Assembly (NCBI GenBank): GCA_031362415.1
Contig: JANLSK010000133.1
Span: 1-64,000 of the forward strand
Length of the DNA stretch: 64,000 nt
Reading direction: 5' to 3'
Source of the DNA: VFJJ01 sp031362415
GTDB taxonomy: Bacteria > Actinomycetota > Acidimicrobiia > IMCC26256 > VFJJ01
The notes under the pieces were generated by a model. The model did not search any database. It was given only the letters and a program-made list of their open reading frames with translations, and was not told where the DNA came from. Below, piece by piece: positions 27,055 through 35,371 of the stretch. Both the position numbers and the translations under genes were made by a program. How positions within the stretch are numbered: the stretch's first letter is position 1; each line of letters begins with the position of its first letter.

Positions 27055-27939
27055 TCAGGCTGTGGGGACCGGGTCGGGTCCGGCTTGGGGGGCCGGGCGG
27101 CTCTGGAAGGCCACGCCGATCGTCCGGGGCCCGGTGTGGGTGCCGATCACGGGGCCGATGTCGCAGACGAGGATGTCTGCGCGCGGGTGGTGCTCGGCAA
27201 CCAGCGCCAGCAGGTCGTCGAGATCGGGGGCTTCGGCATGGATGACCGCCACGGCTTCCAGCGGCCCGGCCCGAGCCACGGTCTCGGCCAGGAACGCCAG
27301 GGCCCGCGATCGTGTGCGGACCTTGCCGCCCTCGGCCACGAGGCCATCGCGATTGGTGACGATCGGCTTGATCGACAACACCGTCCCCATCAGGGCCTTG
27401 GCCCCGCCGATGCGGCCACCCTTTTTGAGATGGTCGAGGGTATCGAGTGCCGCGAACAGGAAGGTTCGCGACCGGGCCTGCTCGGTAGCTGCCACGACCT
27501 CGTCGAGCGAAGCGCCAGAGGCGACGGCCCGGGCTGCGGTGAGTGCCAGCAAACCCTGGCCGGCACTGGCGTTCATGGAGTCGACGACGATCACCCGGGC
27601 TTGGTCGGCGACCGCAGTGGCAGCCAGCGTGGCCGACTGGGTCGTGGCCGAGATGCGCGATGACAAGGTGACGCACACGATTGCCTCGGCTCCGTCGGCG
27701 ATGGCCCGGCGGAAGACGTTCTCGAAGGCGCCCGGTGAGGGAGCCGAGGTCTCGGGGAGCACGGCTGAGCCGGCGACCCGCGTCCAGAACTGCGCTGGCG
27801 ACACGTCGAGACGATCGACGAGCTCCTCGGCGCCGAAGCGGATCGTCAGTGGCACCACGGCGATGCCGTGGCGGTCAAGCGCTTCGGGGGGGAGGTCGCA
27901 GGCACTGTCGGTCACGATGTGAATGGGGTTCTCGAGCAC
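27055..27939 (-). CDS. DegV family fatty-acid-binding protein
   Basis: A 294-residue DegV protein, a family that binds long-chain fatty acids and, in Gram-positives, serves fatty-acid kinase FakA as FakB. The N-terminus IHIVTDSACDLP, the segment TSAPSPGAFENVF and the central DSMNASAGQGLL and KGGRIGGAKALMGTVLSIKPI are the family marks. GTG 27939 follows AGGAAGG, ten bases after the murJ stop. No fakA is seen in the window. It separates murJ from the pseudokinase gene that is fused to murJ elsewhere. Confidence 0.9.
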   Translation of the reverse strand: MLENPIHIVTDSACDLPPEALDRHGIAVVPLTIRFGAEELVDRLDVSPAQFWTRVAGSAVLPETSAPSPGAFENVFRRAIADGAEAIVCVTLSSRISATTQSATLAATAVADQARVIVVDSMNASAGQGLLALTAARAVASGASLDEVVAATEQARSRTFLFAALDTLDHLKKGGRIGGAKALMGTVLSIKPIVTNRDGLVAEGGKVRTRSRALAFLAETVARAGPLEAVAVIHAEAPDLDDLLALVAEHHPRADILVCDIGPVIGTHTGPRTIGVAFQSRPAPQAGPDPVPTA

Positions 27940-27949
27940 GATGCCCTTC

Positions 27950-29584
27950 CTACACCCGTGTGACGGCCTGCGTCGGGCCGGATCGTCCATCGAGCCTGGC
28001 ACCTGGTCGCCCGCCTGGTCGTCCGCGCGGGCGGGCGAAGGCGAGGAGGCCGACATAGATCGCGGCTCCGAGCGGGATCCCGATGACCAATCGGGCCAAT
28101 GCTCCCGAGCCGTGATCGGAGCCGAACCGTCGGGTGACGATGGCGACGAGCTCGCCCATGACGGCCGCGGCGGCGATCACCCGGAGGAGGACGCCCACCG
28201 TGGACGGCGCCACCGCCGGGCCCACCGCCCGTCCCAGAGCCACCAGGGCCAGCACGGCCGACACCGTGTAGGCGATGGCGTACGACAACGCGAGCCCTTC
28301 GACGCCCATGACCGACACGAGAGGAACGGCCAGCGCGATGTTGAGCGAGTTCTCGATCACGTTGAGCCAAAAGGGTGTTCGGGTGTCGCGCATCGCGTAG
28401 AACGCCCGCAGTGTGTACAGGTACACCGAGAACCCCACGAGCCCCACGCCGAACCAGGCCAGAACGGCGGCGGTGCTGCGAGTGTCGGCGGCGACGAAGT
28501 TCCCGTGCTCGAGGACGACCGAGATCGTCGGGCGACTGAGCGCGATGAGCCCGGTGGCGGCTGGGCAGACGAGAAACGCCAGGATCCGCAGCCCGGAGCC
28601 GAAGCGGGCGCGGAATCGTTCCCAGTGCTCGGCGACGGCCAAGCGGGCCAACACCGGCCCGTGGGTGGTCATCACGGTCACGGCGATCAGCCCGTGGGGA
28701 AGCTGGAAGAACGTGAACGCCAGCTGGTATGCGGTGAGGTTGCCTTCGCCGTGACCGAGGGCCAGCCGGTACACGACGATGAGCGCGACCTGGTTGGCGA
28801 CGACGTAGCCGACCGTCCACCCCGAGAGCCTCACGACCGACACCACGGCCGGATGACGCCACGTCAGCAGCGGCCGGATGCGAACCCCCGTCCGGCGCAG
28901 CGCCGGAATGAGCGCCAGGGCCATGACGGCGACACCCAGCGTCGTTCCCAACCCGAGGAACGTCAGATACCCACGGTCGGCGGCGGCTCCGGCCACGTCG
29001 GTGACCGGATCGGTGGCGTACAGGTGGGGCAGGGCCACGAACATGGCCGAGACCACGAGGTTGTTGAGGATCGGCGCAAAAGCCGGAGCCGCGAACGACC
29101 GTCGAGCGTTGAGCACAGCGCCACCGACGGCGGCCAGGCCGTAGAACAGGACCTGCGGCATGAAGAACCGGAGCAGGTGGGTCGCGATCTCGCGCTGCTC
29201 GGGCTGGTCGGTGATGACCCGCACGATCAGTGGCGCGGCCACGATCCCGAGCACGGTGATGACGGCGAGCGCTGCGCCGATGACCGTGGCGACGGCCGAC
29301 ACGGCGTCGTGATCGTCGTCGTCGAGATGCTCCACGAACACCGGGACGAGCGTGGCCGTGAGGATCCCGCCCACGGCCAACTCGTACAGGACGTTGGGCG
29401 TGGTGTTGGCGGCGTTGAAGGCGTCACTGAAGAGGCCTCGGCCCAGGGCGTAGGCCAGTGCGGCCAGCCGGACGACGCCGGTGACACGCGAGAGCGCCGT
29501 CCCCAGGGCGACAGCGACCCCCGATCGGGCCAGTGACCGGCGTGGGGCGAGCACGGGGTGGCTCTCGGGAGGCGCGACGCTCAC
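27950..29584 (-). CDS. murJ: lipid II flippase MurJ (MviN)
   Basis: A 544-residue polytopic membrane protein of the MOP superfamily that carries lipid II across the membrane. The marks are SRVTGVVRLAALAYALG, FNAANTTPNVLYELAVGGILTATLVPVF and GYVVANQVALIVVYRLA, with about 14 hydrophobic helices. The GTG start at 29584 overlaps the stop of the DUF6049 gene (GTGA). Unlike the actinobacterial MviN with a C-terminal pseudokinase, this protein ends soon after the last helix with a short Arg/Gly tail. Confidence 0.93.
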   Translation of the reverse strand: MSVAPPESHPVLAPRRSLARSGVAVALGTALSRVTGVVRLAALAYALGRGLFSDAFNAANTTPNVLYELAVGGILTATLVPVFVEHLDDDDHDAVSAVATVIGAALAVITVLGIVAAPLIVRVITDQPEQREIATHLLRFFMPQVLFYGLAAVGGAVLNARRSFAAPAFAPILNNLVVSAMFVALPHLYATDPVTDVAGAAADRGYLTFLGLGTTLGVAVMALALIPALRRTGVRIRPLLTWRHPAVVSVVRLSGWTVGYVVANQVALIVVYRLALGHGEGNLTAYQLAFTFFQLPHGLIAVTVMTTHGPVLARLAVAEHWERFRARFGSGLRILAFLVCPAATGLIALSRPTISVVLEHGNFVAADTRSTAAVLAWFGVGLVGFSVYLYTLRAFYAMRDTRTPFWLNVIENSLNIALAVPLVSVMGVEGLALSYAIAYTVSAVLALVALGRAVGPAVAPSTVGVLLRVIAAAAVMGELVAIVTRRFGSDHGSGALARLVIGIPLGAAIYVGLLAFARPRGRPGGRPGARLDGRSGPTQAVTRV

Positions 29585-32022
29585 GAGTCGGCCGGGAGCC
29601 CGGGGCCCGGGGGGTTGGCCCGAGCCCGGTCGGATCGACGGCGCCGAATGGCCCTGTGATGTGTTCCCCACCAGAGGGCCAAGAACACGGCGGCGGCGAC
29701 GGTGATCCAGGCGGCCAGCCCGCTGAAGGCGAAGCTGCGTATCCGAACGTCCTGCGTGCCCAGGGGGATACCGCTGTCGGGCGACGACATCGTGACCCGC
29801 AACGAGCTGTCACCCGACGATCTGACCTCGAAGTGGAACGTCTGCTCACTCGGGCCGGGCTGCAGCTCGATCGTCTGGCCCACGCCGGGAGCGTCGAGGA
29901 AGCGGACCTTGGGCCCCGACAGCTCGAGTCGCACCTCGACGGGTCGGGTGCTGGCGTTGGTGAACTGCACGCCGAGCTGGGCCCGGCGGGCGGTGATCGT
30001 CAGCTTCGACGACGTCCTGAACGTGACCTGGTTCCGCAGGGCGTTGATCGGGGCGGTGGCCGCGTCGAGGAAGGCCTGTGCGGCCTCGACCCCGAGCCTC
30101 GAGCGCTCGGCGATGAGCACGTTGCGGCGGCCCTGGAGGACGTCGGCCGCGGCATCGGCGCCGATCCAACGCTCGTAGGCGCCGAGGATGTTCCGGGTCT
30201 CGGCGATCGTGCTCCCGTTCACCACCAGCGGCTGCTGCTCGAGGAGCTGGAGCTCACGTTCGATGAGGGCCGACTCCCCTTGTTCGCGTTCGACCGTCCC
30301 GAAGAAGTCGCTCAGGGTCCGCATCCGGATCAGCGGGTGGTCGTCGAGCAGCTCGAGGAGGGCGTGCACGACCCCGGGATCGGGGGGTGCCTCCCAGCGA
30401 CTCAGAAGCACCACGCCGCGGGTCTCGGTGGGGCGCTCGAGCGCGGCGAACGACACGGCGGCGAGGAAACGGTGCACTCGGAGAGGCGCCGGGGCATCGT
30501 CGTGCAGCAGGGCCTCGATGCCGGGATTCGTCACGGCGGCATCGACGCGGTCGTCGCCGGCGATACCGATGGTGGTCGGGCGCCCGATCGTCACCCCCTC
30601 GACCGGAACCACCTCGGCGAGCTGGGAGGGCTCGACCACGACCCGGGTGACGCCGCTGTCACGAAGACGGACCAGGACGTCGACATCGGCTCGATCGAGC
30701 AGCATCGTGGTCGTGTCGACGTCGGCCCGAGAGCCGAGCGCAGTGTCGAGCGTCAGCCGTCCCCGGTTGAGCTGCTCCCGGATCTCGTCGTCGAGGTTGG
30801 CGGCTTCCATCGCCGGGAGGTCGAGGGGGACGTACGGCTGGCGAAGGACCTCCGAGCGCCCCCGCCAGTCGGGCCCCGTGAGGGCGCGCAGGGTCGCCAG
30901 GCCGTCGAGCAACGTCCCTGCTCGGCAGGCTGGCGGTGCGGGTGTGGGCTCGGCGACGGCCGTGGTGGTCGTCACGGCGTTGGCGGCCGGGGTTGTGGTC
31001 ACCCCGGTTGGGGGGGCCGGTGCCGTGGCGGGCACGGTGGAGGCTGCTGGCGGGTCGGTGGCCGTCGGCGCAGCGGCCGTGGGTGCGGTCGTGCTCGTGC
31101 TCGTGCTCGTGGTGGGCGTTGTCGTGGTGGTGGGGTCGGGCGTGGGCGCGGCGGTCTCGAGATCCTGCTCGGCGGCGATGCCGGCCTGCCAGCGATCGAG
31201 GAGCTCGGGGTCGGGAATCAAGGTGAGGGGGACGGCACCCGCTGCGGCCAGCTCCACCAGACAGGCCAGCCGACCGCCCTCGACCAGATCGGCGCGGACG
31301 AGCGGCTCGAGGGTCCCATCGGGGCGGTGCGCAGGCTGTTCGGTCGACATGCGCCACAGCCATGCCAGCGAGAGCTGCCGGCACGACACCACGGTTCCCT
31401 CGGACGGATCGCAGCCTGCTCTCACCTGACGGGCCCGACTGAGCACCACGACGAACGTGACCACCGAGCGGCCGACCGAGCGCCCGTCCGGATCGAGGAG
31501 GCCGATCTCGAGGGGGTACACCACCCCGACCCGGTCCCGAGGCACGGGAACATCGAGGGCACCGCCGCTGCCTGGGTCGCCGACGGGATCACCGAGCGTG
31601 GGCCCGGCCACCGTGGGGCCGCCGACGGTGGGCACGGAAATTGCCACGCCGCCATCGGGGTCGACGGGGAGATCGCCGACGGGAATCGTCAGCACCCCCC
31701 GGCTCGCGCCCAAGGGTCTCGTCCCGGCCATGATGCCCAGAAGCTCGTCGAGCGTCACCCGACTCGTCTCTCGTCCCTGGGCATCCACGACCTTCGTGGT
31801 CCCGGGTGAGTGCGGGGTGAGCTGCACCGTCCAGCTCGGATCGACCCCGTTGAGGCCGAGGCGAAGCTCCAGGGAGTTGCCTGCGTGGACGAACGGGCTC
31901 TGGTCGATCAGCTCGACCGAGGTCTCCGGGACCTGGGCCTGGGCCTGGATGGTCGGACCGGACGCAACCGTTCCAGCGACGCAGGAGCCCACGATCGCGG
32001 CGATGGTCAGGAAGCGCCTCAC
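29581..32022 (-). CDS. DUF6049 secreted membrane-anchored protein
   Basis: An 813-residue protein with an N-terminal signal peptide (MRRFLTIAAIVGSCVAGTVASG), a large extracytoplasmic region and a single C-terminal transmembrane helix (GLAAWITVAAAVFLALWWG) followed by a basic tail. A 90-residue Thr/Pro/Ala-rich linker (about 300-390) splits the ectodomain. The DUF6049 homologue in mycobacteria (Rv3909) also stands just before MurJ, so a cell-wall role with lipid II export is likely. It overlaps both neighbours by four bases. No enzymatic motif is seen. Confidence 0.82.
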   Translation of the reverse strand: MRRFLTIAAIVGSCVAGTVASGPTIQAQAQVPETSVELIDQSPFVHAGNSLELRLGLNGVDPSWTVQLTPHSPGTTKVVDAQGRETSRVTLDELLGIMAGTRPLGASRGVLTIPVGDLPVDPDGGVAISVPTVGGPTVAGPTLGDPVGDPGSGGALDVPVPRDRVGVVYPLEIGLLDPDGRSVGRSVVTFVVVLSRARQVRAGCDPSEGTVVSCRQLSLAWLWRMSTEQPAHRPDGTLEPLVRADLVEGGRLACLVELAAAGAVPLTLIPDPELLDRWQAGIAAEQDLETAAPTPDPTTTTTPTTSTSTSTTAPTAAAPTATDPPAASTVPATAPAPPTGVTTTPAANAVTTTTAVAEPTPAPPACRAGTLLDGLATLRALTGPDWRGRSEVLRQPYVPLDLPAMEAANLDDEIREQLNRGRLTLDTALGSRADVDTTTMLLDRADVDVLVRLRDSGVTRVVVEPSQLAEVVPVEGVTIGRPTTIGIAGDDRVDAAVTNPGIEALLHDDAPAPLRVHRFLAAVSFAALERPTETRGVVLLSRWEAPPDPGVVHALLELLDDHPLIRMRTLSDFFGTVEREQGESALIERELQLLEQQPLVVNGSTIAETRNILGAYERWIGADAAADVLQGRRNVLIAERSRLGVEAAQAFLDAATAPINALRNQVTFRTSSKLTITARRAQLGVQFTNASTRPVEVRLELSGPKVRFLDAPGVGQTIELQPGPSEQTFHFEVRSSGDSSLRVTMSSPDSGIPLGTQDVRIRSFAFSGLAAWITVAAAVFLALWWGTHHRAIRRRRSDRARANPPGPGLPADS

Positions 32023-32945
32023 AGCGCACGGGCCAGGATCCGGAGGCCGACCGGGAGCTCACGGAAACCGCACCGGAGGTACAGGCGCAAGGCGGTGTCG
32101 TTGCCCACCTGGGTGTTGACGTAGGCCCGGGAGACGCCGCGTCGACGCATCCAACCGAGCGCATCGGCCACGAGTGACCGGCCGACGCCCAGCCCGGCGA
32201 CCGAGCTGTCGACGGCGAGACGCTGCAGGTAGCCCCGCCCGTCCGAGCGCCCGCTGATCGCGTAGCCCACGGCCCGGGGGCCCTGCTCAGACGCAGATTC
32301 AGACGCAGATTCAGACGCAGAATCGGCGCGCGAGCCGAACGGCGAAATGACAAGAGCGCTCCCGGCGCGCATCGATTCTGCCGCAGAATCGGTGGGAAAT
32401 TCGGGCACCGGACCGACCGCAGATTCTGTCGCTGAATCGGCGCGCCAGCCTGAGGATTCGGCGGGACCGGCGGATACCACGGGACGGCCCACGGGAAGAT
32501 CGTCGCTCATGACGACCCGGAAGCGACTCGCCGGGGTGGCGTCGATGATCTCGCTCAGACCGACGACGTCGAGGCTCCAGAACCCGTCGAAGCACCGCTG
32601 GTCGAGCGCGGCCACGTGGGCTCGATCACCCGGGCGCCCTCGACGGCCGGCGACCGTCACCTCGGGAATCGTGATCAGGTCGTGGTCGAGGAAATGCAGA
32701 TGCTGGTGCACCTCGTATCCGGCGGCCTCGAACATGGGGGACTGGTCCTCGAGGATGGCGCTGGTGACGACCGAGCGGTAGCCGAGCTCGCGCAGACGTG
32801 CGGCGCACTCGTCGAGGAACGCGAGCGACGGTGGTGCACCCACGCCCAGCGGTGCGAGGTACGCCGTACGATCGCCGGCCCGCCAGGCCCCGAGCCGGGC
32901 CGTCTCGCCCCGCCAGCGGAACAACTCCCCGTCGCTGGCCGTCAT
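32019..32945 (-). CDS. GNAT acetyltransferase with repetitive insert
   Basis: A 308-residue protein whose C-terminal GNAT domain shows the acetyl-CoA loop LAVDSSVAGLGVGRSLVADAL and the NTQVGNDTALRLYLRCGF beta-bulge motif. The N-terminal half looks like a degenerate second GNAT fold. Residues 163-224 are an Ala/Asp/Glu/Ser-rich insert (ADSATESAVG, SASESASESASE) built from copies of a short DNA repeat, placed just before the strand AVGYAISG, so in a loop. ATG 32945 is the start. The stop overlaps the DUF6049 start (GTGA). Substrate unknown. Confidence 0.82.
   Translation of the reverse strand: MTASDGELFRWRGETARLGAWRAGDRTAYLAPLGVGAPPSLAFLDECAARLRELGYRSVVTSAILEDQSPMFEAAGYEVHQHLHFLDHDLITIPEVTVAGRRGRPGDRAHVAALDQRCFDGFWSLDVVGLSEIIDATPASRFRVVMSDDLPVGRPVVSAGPAESSGWRADSATESAVGPVPEFPTDSAAESMRAGSALVISPFGSRADSASESASESASEQGPRAVGYAISGRSDGRGYLQRLAVDSSVAGLGVGRSLVADALGWMRRRGVSRAYVNTQVGNDTALRLYLRCGFRELPVGLRILARAL
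32291..32332 (-). repeat. dispersed 29-bp element, tandem copy in GNAT gene
   Basis: Repeats of ACGCAGATTCAG (plus-strand reading) end in GAATCGGCGCGCG. The last 29 bases (32304-32332) match the element at 32418-32446 in 25 of 29 positions. In the protein they read ADSASESASESASE. Confidence 0.6.
32418..32446 (-). repeat. dispersed 29-bp element, second copy in GNAT gene
   Basis: On the minus strand this reads from GGCGCGCCGATTC to AGAATCTGCG. The same element, 26 of 29 bases identical, is on the plus strand at 55446-55474 within a lipoprotein gene read in another frame and direction. The match is by eye. Confidence 0.6.
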
Positions 32946-33077
32946 CGTTGCGGAGCGTACAGCCTGGAATTCCACGCGAGACGCCCTGAAGGCCCGGGCG
33001 ACGAGCGTCGCGCCAGGGCTCTGCGAGCACGGCAGCGCTTCGCCGCTTGCTGCGAAGCGCGAACTACCGTTCGTACC

Positions 33078-34085
33078 GTGCTGCTGCTGGCGACCCATCC
33101 GGCGTACGACGACCATGACACCGGCCCCCATCACCCGGAGCGTCCGGCTCGGCTCGGAGCCGTCACGAGGGGGCTTTCGGCGGCGGGGCTGCAGGAGGCC
33201 ATCGTCCCCCTGGCCCCGCGCCTGGCCACCAGCGCCGAGCTCGAACGGGTCCATCCCCGCCAGTACCTCGACGCGTTGGCCCGGCTGTGTGCCAGCGGAG
33301 GAGGGATGGTCGACGAGGACACGCCGGTGTCACCCGCCTCGTGGCACGCAGCGCAGCTCGCCGCCGGGGCCGGCATGGCCGCCATCGAGGCGCTCGAACA
33401 AGGCTTGGGCGACGTCGCCCTCCTCGCCGTCCGACCCCCTGGGCATCACGCCACACCCAAGGGCGGTATGGGCTTCTGCCTCCTCAACAACGTGGCGGTC
33501 ACCGCAGCCCAGCTCATCGACCGGGGTGAGCGGGTCGCCATCATCGACTTCGACGCCCACCATGGCAACGGGACCCAGGACGGCTTCTGGAACGACCCGC
33601 GGGTGCTGTTCGTCTCGATGCACCAGTGGCCGCTCTACCCCGGCACGGGTGATCTCACCGAGACCGGAGGTCCGGCCGCCCCCGGGCTCACCGTGAACCT
33701 CCCCTTCCCCGCTCGCACCACCGGCGACGTCTACCTCCGGGCGTTCGACGAGGTCGTCGCTCCCGCGTGCAGCGCGTTCTCCCCCACGTGGGTGCTGGTG
33801 TCGGCCGGGTTCGACGCGCATCGCGACGATCCGCTCACCGAGCTCGGTCTCACCGCCGGCGATTTCGCCGATCTCGTCGCCCGCATCGCCGATGTGGCCC
33901 CCCAGCGCGGGCGCCTGGCCCTGTTCCTCGAAGGGGGCTACGACCTCACGGCGCTCGGGCATTCGGTGGGAGCCGCCGCCGCTGCGCTCGTCGGGGTCGA
34001 TCACCGTCCCGAGCGGGCATCACACGACGGTCCGGGCCGTGAGGTCGTCGACCGGGTGCGTGAGATCCGGCGGCGCTTCGCGTAG
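33078..34085 (+). CDS. histone-deacetylase-family amidohydrolase
   Basis: A 335-residue zinc deacetylase of the HDAC/acetoin-utilisation (class II) family. All catalytic features are present: RPPGHHATPKGGMGFCLLNN (tandem histidines), the zinc ligands DFDAHHGNGTQ and GFDAHRDDPL, and LEGGYDL near the end. Likely substrates are acetyl-lysine or acetylpolyamines. I start at GTG 33078 (VLLLATHPAYDD) as the frame upstream belongs to antisense of the GNAT gene. No ribosome binding site is visible, so a leaderless message is possible. It diverges from the GNAT gene. Confidence 0.9.
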   Translation: MLLLATHPAYDDHDTGPHHPERPARLGAVTRGLSAAGLQEAIVPLAPRLATSAELERVHPRQYLDALARLCASGGGMVDEDTPVSPASWHAAQLAAGAGMAAIEALEQGLGDVALLAVRPPGHHATPKGGMGFCLLNNVAVTAAQLIDRGERVAIIDFDAHHGNGTQDGFWNDPRVLFVSMHQWPLYPGTGDLTETGGPAAPGLTVNLPFPARTTGDVYLRAFDEVVAPACSAFSPTWVLVSAGFDAHRDDPLTELGLTAGDFADLVARIADVAPQRGRLALFLEGGYDLTALGHSVGAAAAALVGVDHRPERASHDGPGREVVDRVREIRRRFA

Positions 34086-34183
34086 ATCGCCGGCCACCAA
34101 GATCGGGACGTTGCGACCGCAGCGCCCCGACCCGACGCGACCTGACCCGCCCCGGCTCAAGGTGTTCACCACGACCCGCCGAT

Positions 34184-35284
34184 ATGCGGAGGGTGTTGGA
34201 CTTCCACGATCTCCTCCGCCTTGTCGTCGACCGCAAGGCCTCCGATCTCCACCTGAAGGTCGGATCCGGCCCCGTGATGCGTATCGACGGCCGCCTCGAA
34301 CCTCAGGGTGGCGACGAAACGACGGCCGAGGACCTCGTGGCGCTGGCCCGGACCCTGATCCCGTCCTCCCGAACCGGTGAGTGGGAGGCCAAGGGGGAGT
34401 TGGACTTCGCGCTCGGCATCTCCGGCCTGGGACGGTTCCGGGTGATGGTGTACAGCCAGCGGGGCACGGTGGCGATCGCCGTCCGCCACATCGTGCCCGG
34501 CGTCCCGTCCTTCGATTCGTTGGGGCTCCCGCCGGCTGTGCCGCGCCTGGCCGAGGAGTCGCAGGGACTGGTGATCGTGGCGGGCCCGGCCGGCGCCGGC
34601 AAGAGCACCACCATCGCCGCCATGCTCGATCTGATCAACGAGCACCAGTGCCGTCACGTCGTGACGATCGAAGACCCCATCGAGCACCTGTTCCGCGACA
34701 AGCGGTCGATCATCTCCCAGCGAGAGCTGGGCTCGGACGCCCCCGACTATCGCAGTGCGCTGGCGCGCATCATGCGCCAGGACCCCGATGTCGTCTACAT
34801 CGGTGAGACCGCCGACTACGACACCGCCCGGGGAGCATTGGGCCTGGCCACGACCGGTCGTCTGGTACTTACGAGCATGCCCACGGTGAACGTGGCGCAG
34901 ACCATCACCTGGCTCCTGCACCTGTTTCCGGTCGACGAGCACACGATGGTCCGGGCCTCGTTGGCGTCGTCGCTCAAGGCGATCGTGGTGCAACGTCTGC
35001 TCGAACGGCCCGACGGACGAGGTCGCGTCCCCGCAGCCGAGATCCTCGTGAACCAGAGCCGGGTGGTCGAGAACCTTCTCCAGATGCCGGGCGCCCCCAA
35101 CCTCGAGACCGTGATGGCCGAGGGCGAGTACTACGGGATGCAGACGTTCGACCAGAGCCTCTTCCAGCTGTGCAAGGACGGCGTGATTGGCATCCGTGAG
35201 GCGGTCACCACCTCCGCCCATCCTCACGAGCTTCGAGCGTCGCTCCAAGGCCTGGGCATGCCGATGAGCGGCTCCGACTACTGA
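34184..35284 (+). CDS. PilT-like twitching ATPase, degenerate motor motifs
   Basis: A 366-residue protein with the PilT/VirB11 layout: N-terminal domain (1-100), Walker A GPAGAGKSTTIAAMLD (near 133), the Asp box IEDPIEHLF, and Walker B QDPDVVYIGE. The usual GEMRD is GETAD and the usual TLHT histidine box is TSMPT, so two motor elements are altered. PilT retracts type IV pili, but no other pilus gene is in the window. It may be a c-di-GMP- or signalling-type ATPase or a retraction motor for a distant locus. The start codon follows a 98-base gap after the deacetylase gene. Confidence 0.85.
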   Translation: MRRVLDFHDLLRLVVDRKASDLHLKVGSGPVMRIDGRLEPQGGDETTAEDLVALARTLIPSSRTGEWEAKGELDFALGISGLGRFRVMVYSQRGTVAIAVRHIVPGVPSFDSLGLPPAVPRLAEESQGLVIVAGPAGAGKSTTIAAMLDLINEHQCRHVVTIEDPIEHLFRDKRSIISQRELGSDAPDYRSALARIMRQDPDVVYIGETADYDTARGALGLATTGRLVLTSMPTVNVAQTITWLLHLFPVDEHTMVRASLASSLKAIVVQRLLERPDGRGRVPAAEILVNQSRVVENLLQMPGAPNLETVMAEGEYYGMQTFDQSLFQLCKDGVIGIREAVTTSAHPHELRASLQGLGMPMSGSDY

Positions 35285-35371
35285 ACGGGCGGCGCTCGGC
35301 TTCTCGGGTATGACGGACGCGCCGCGTCTCCGATCGCGCCCCCTCTCAGCGGCATCTGGCACCATGGGCCG

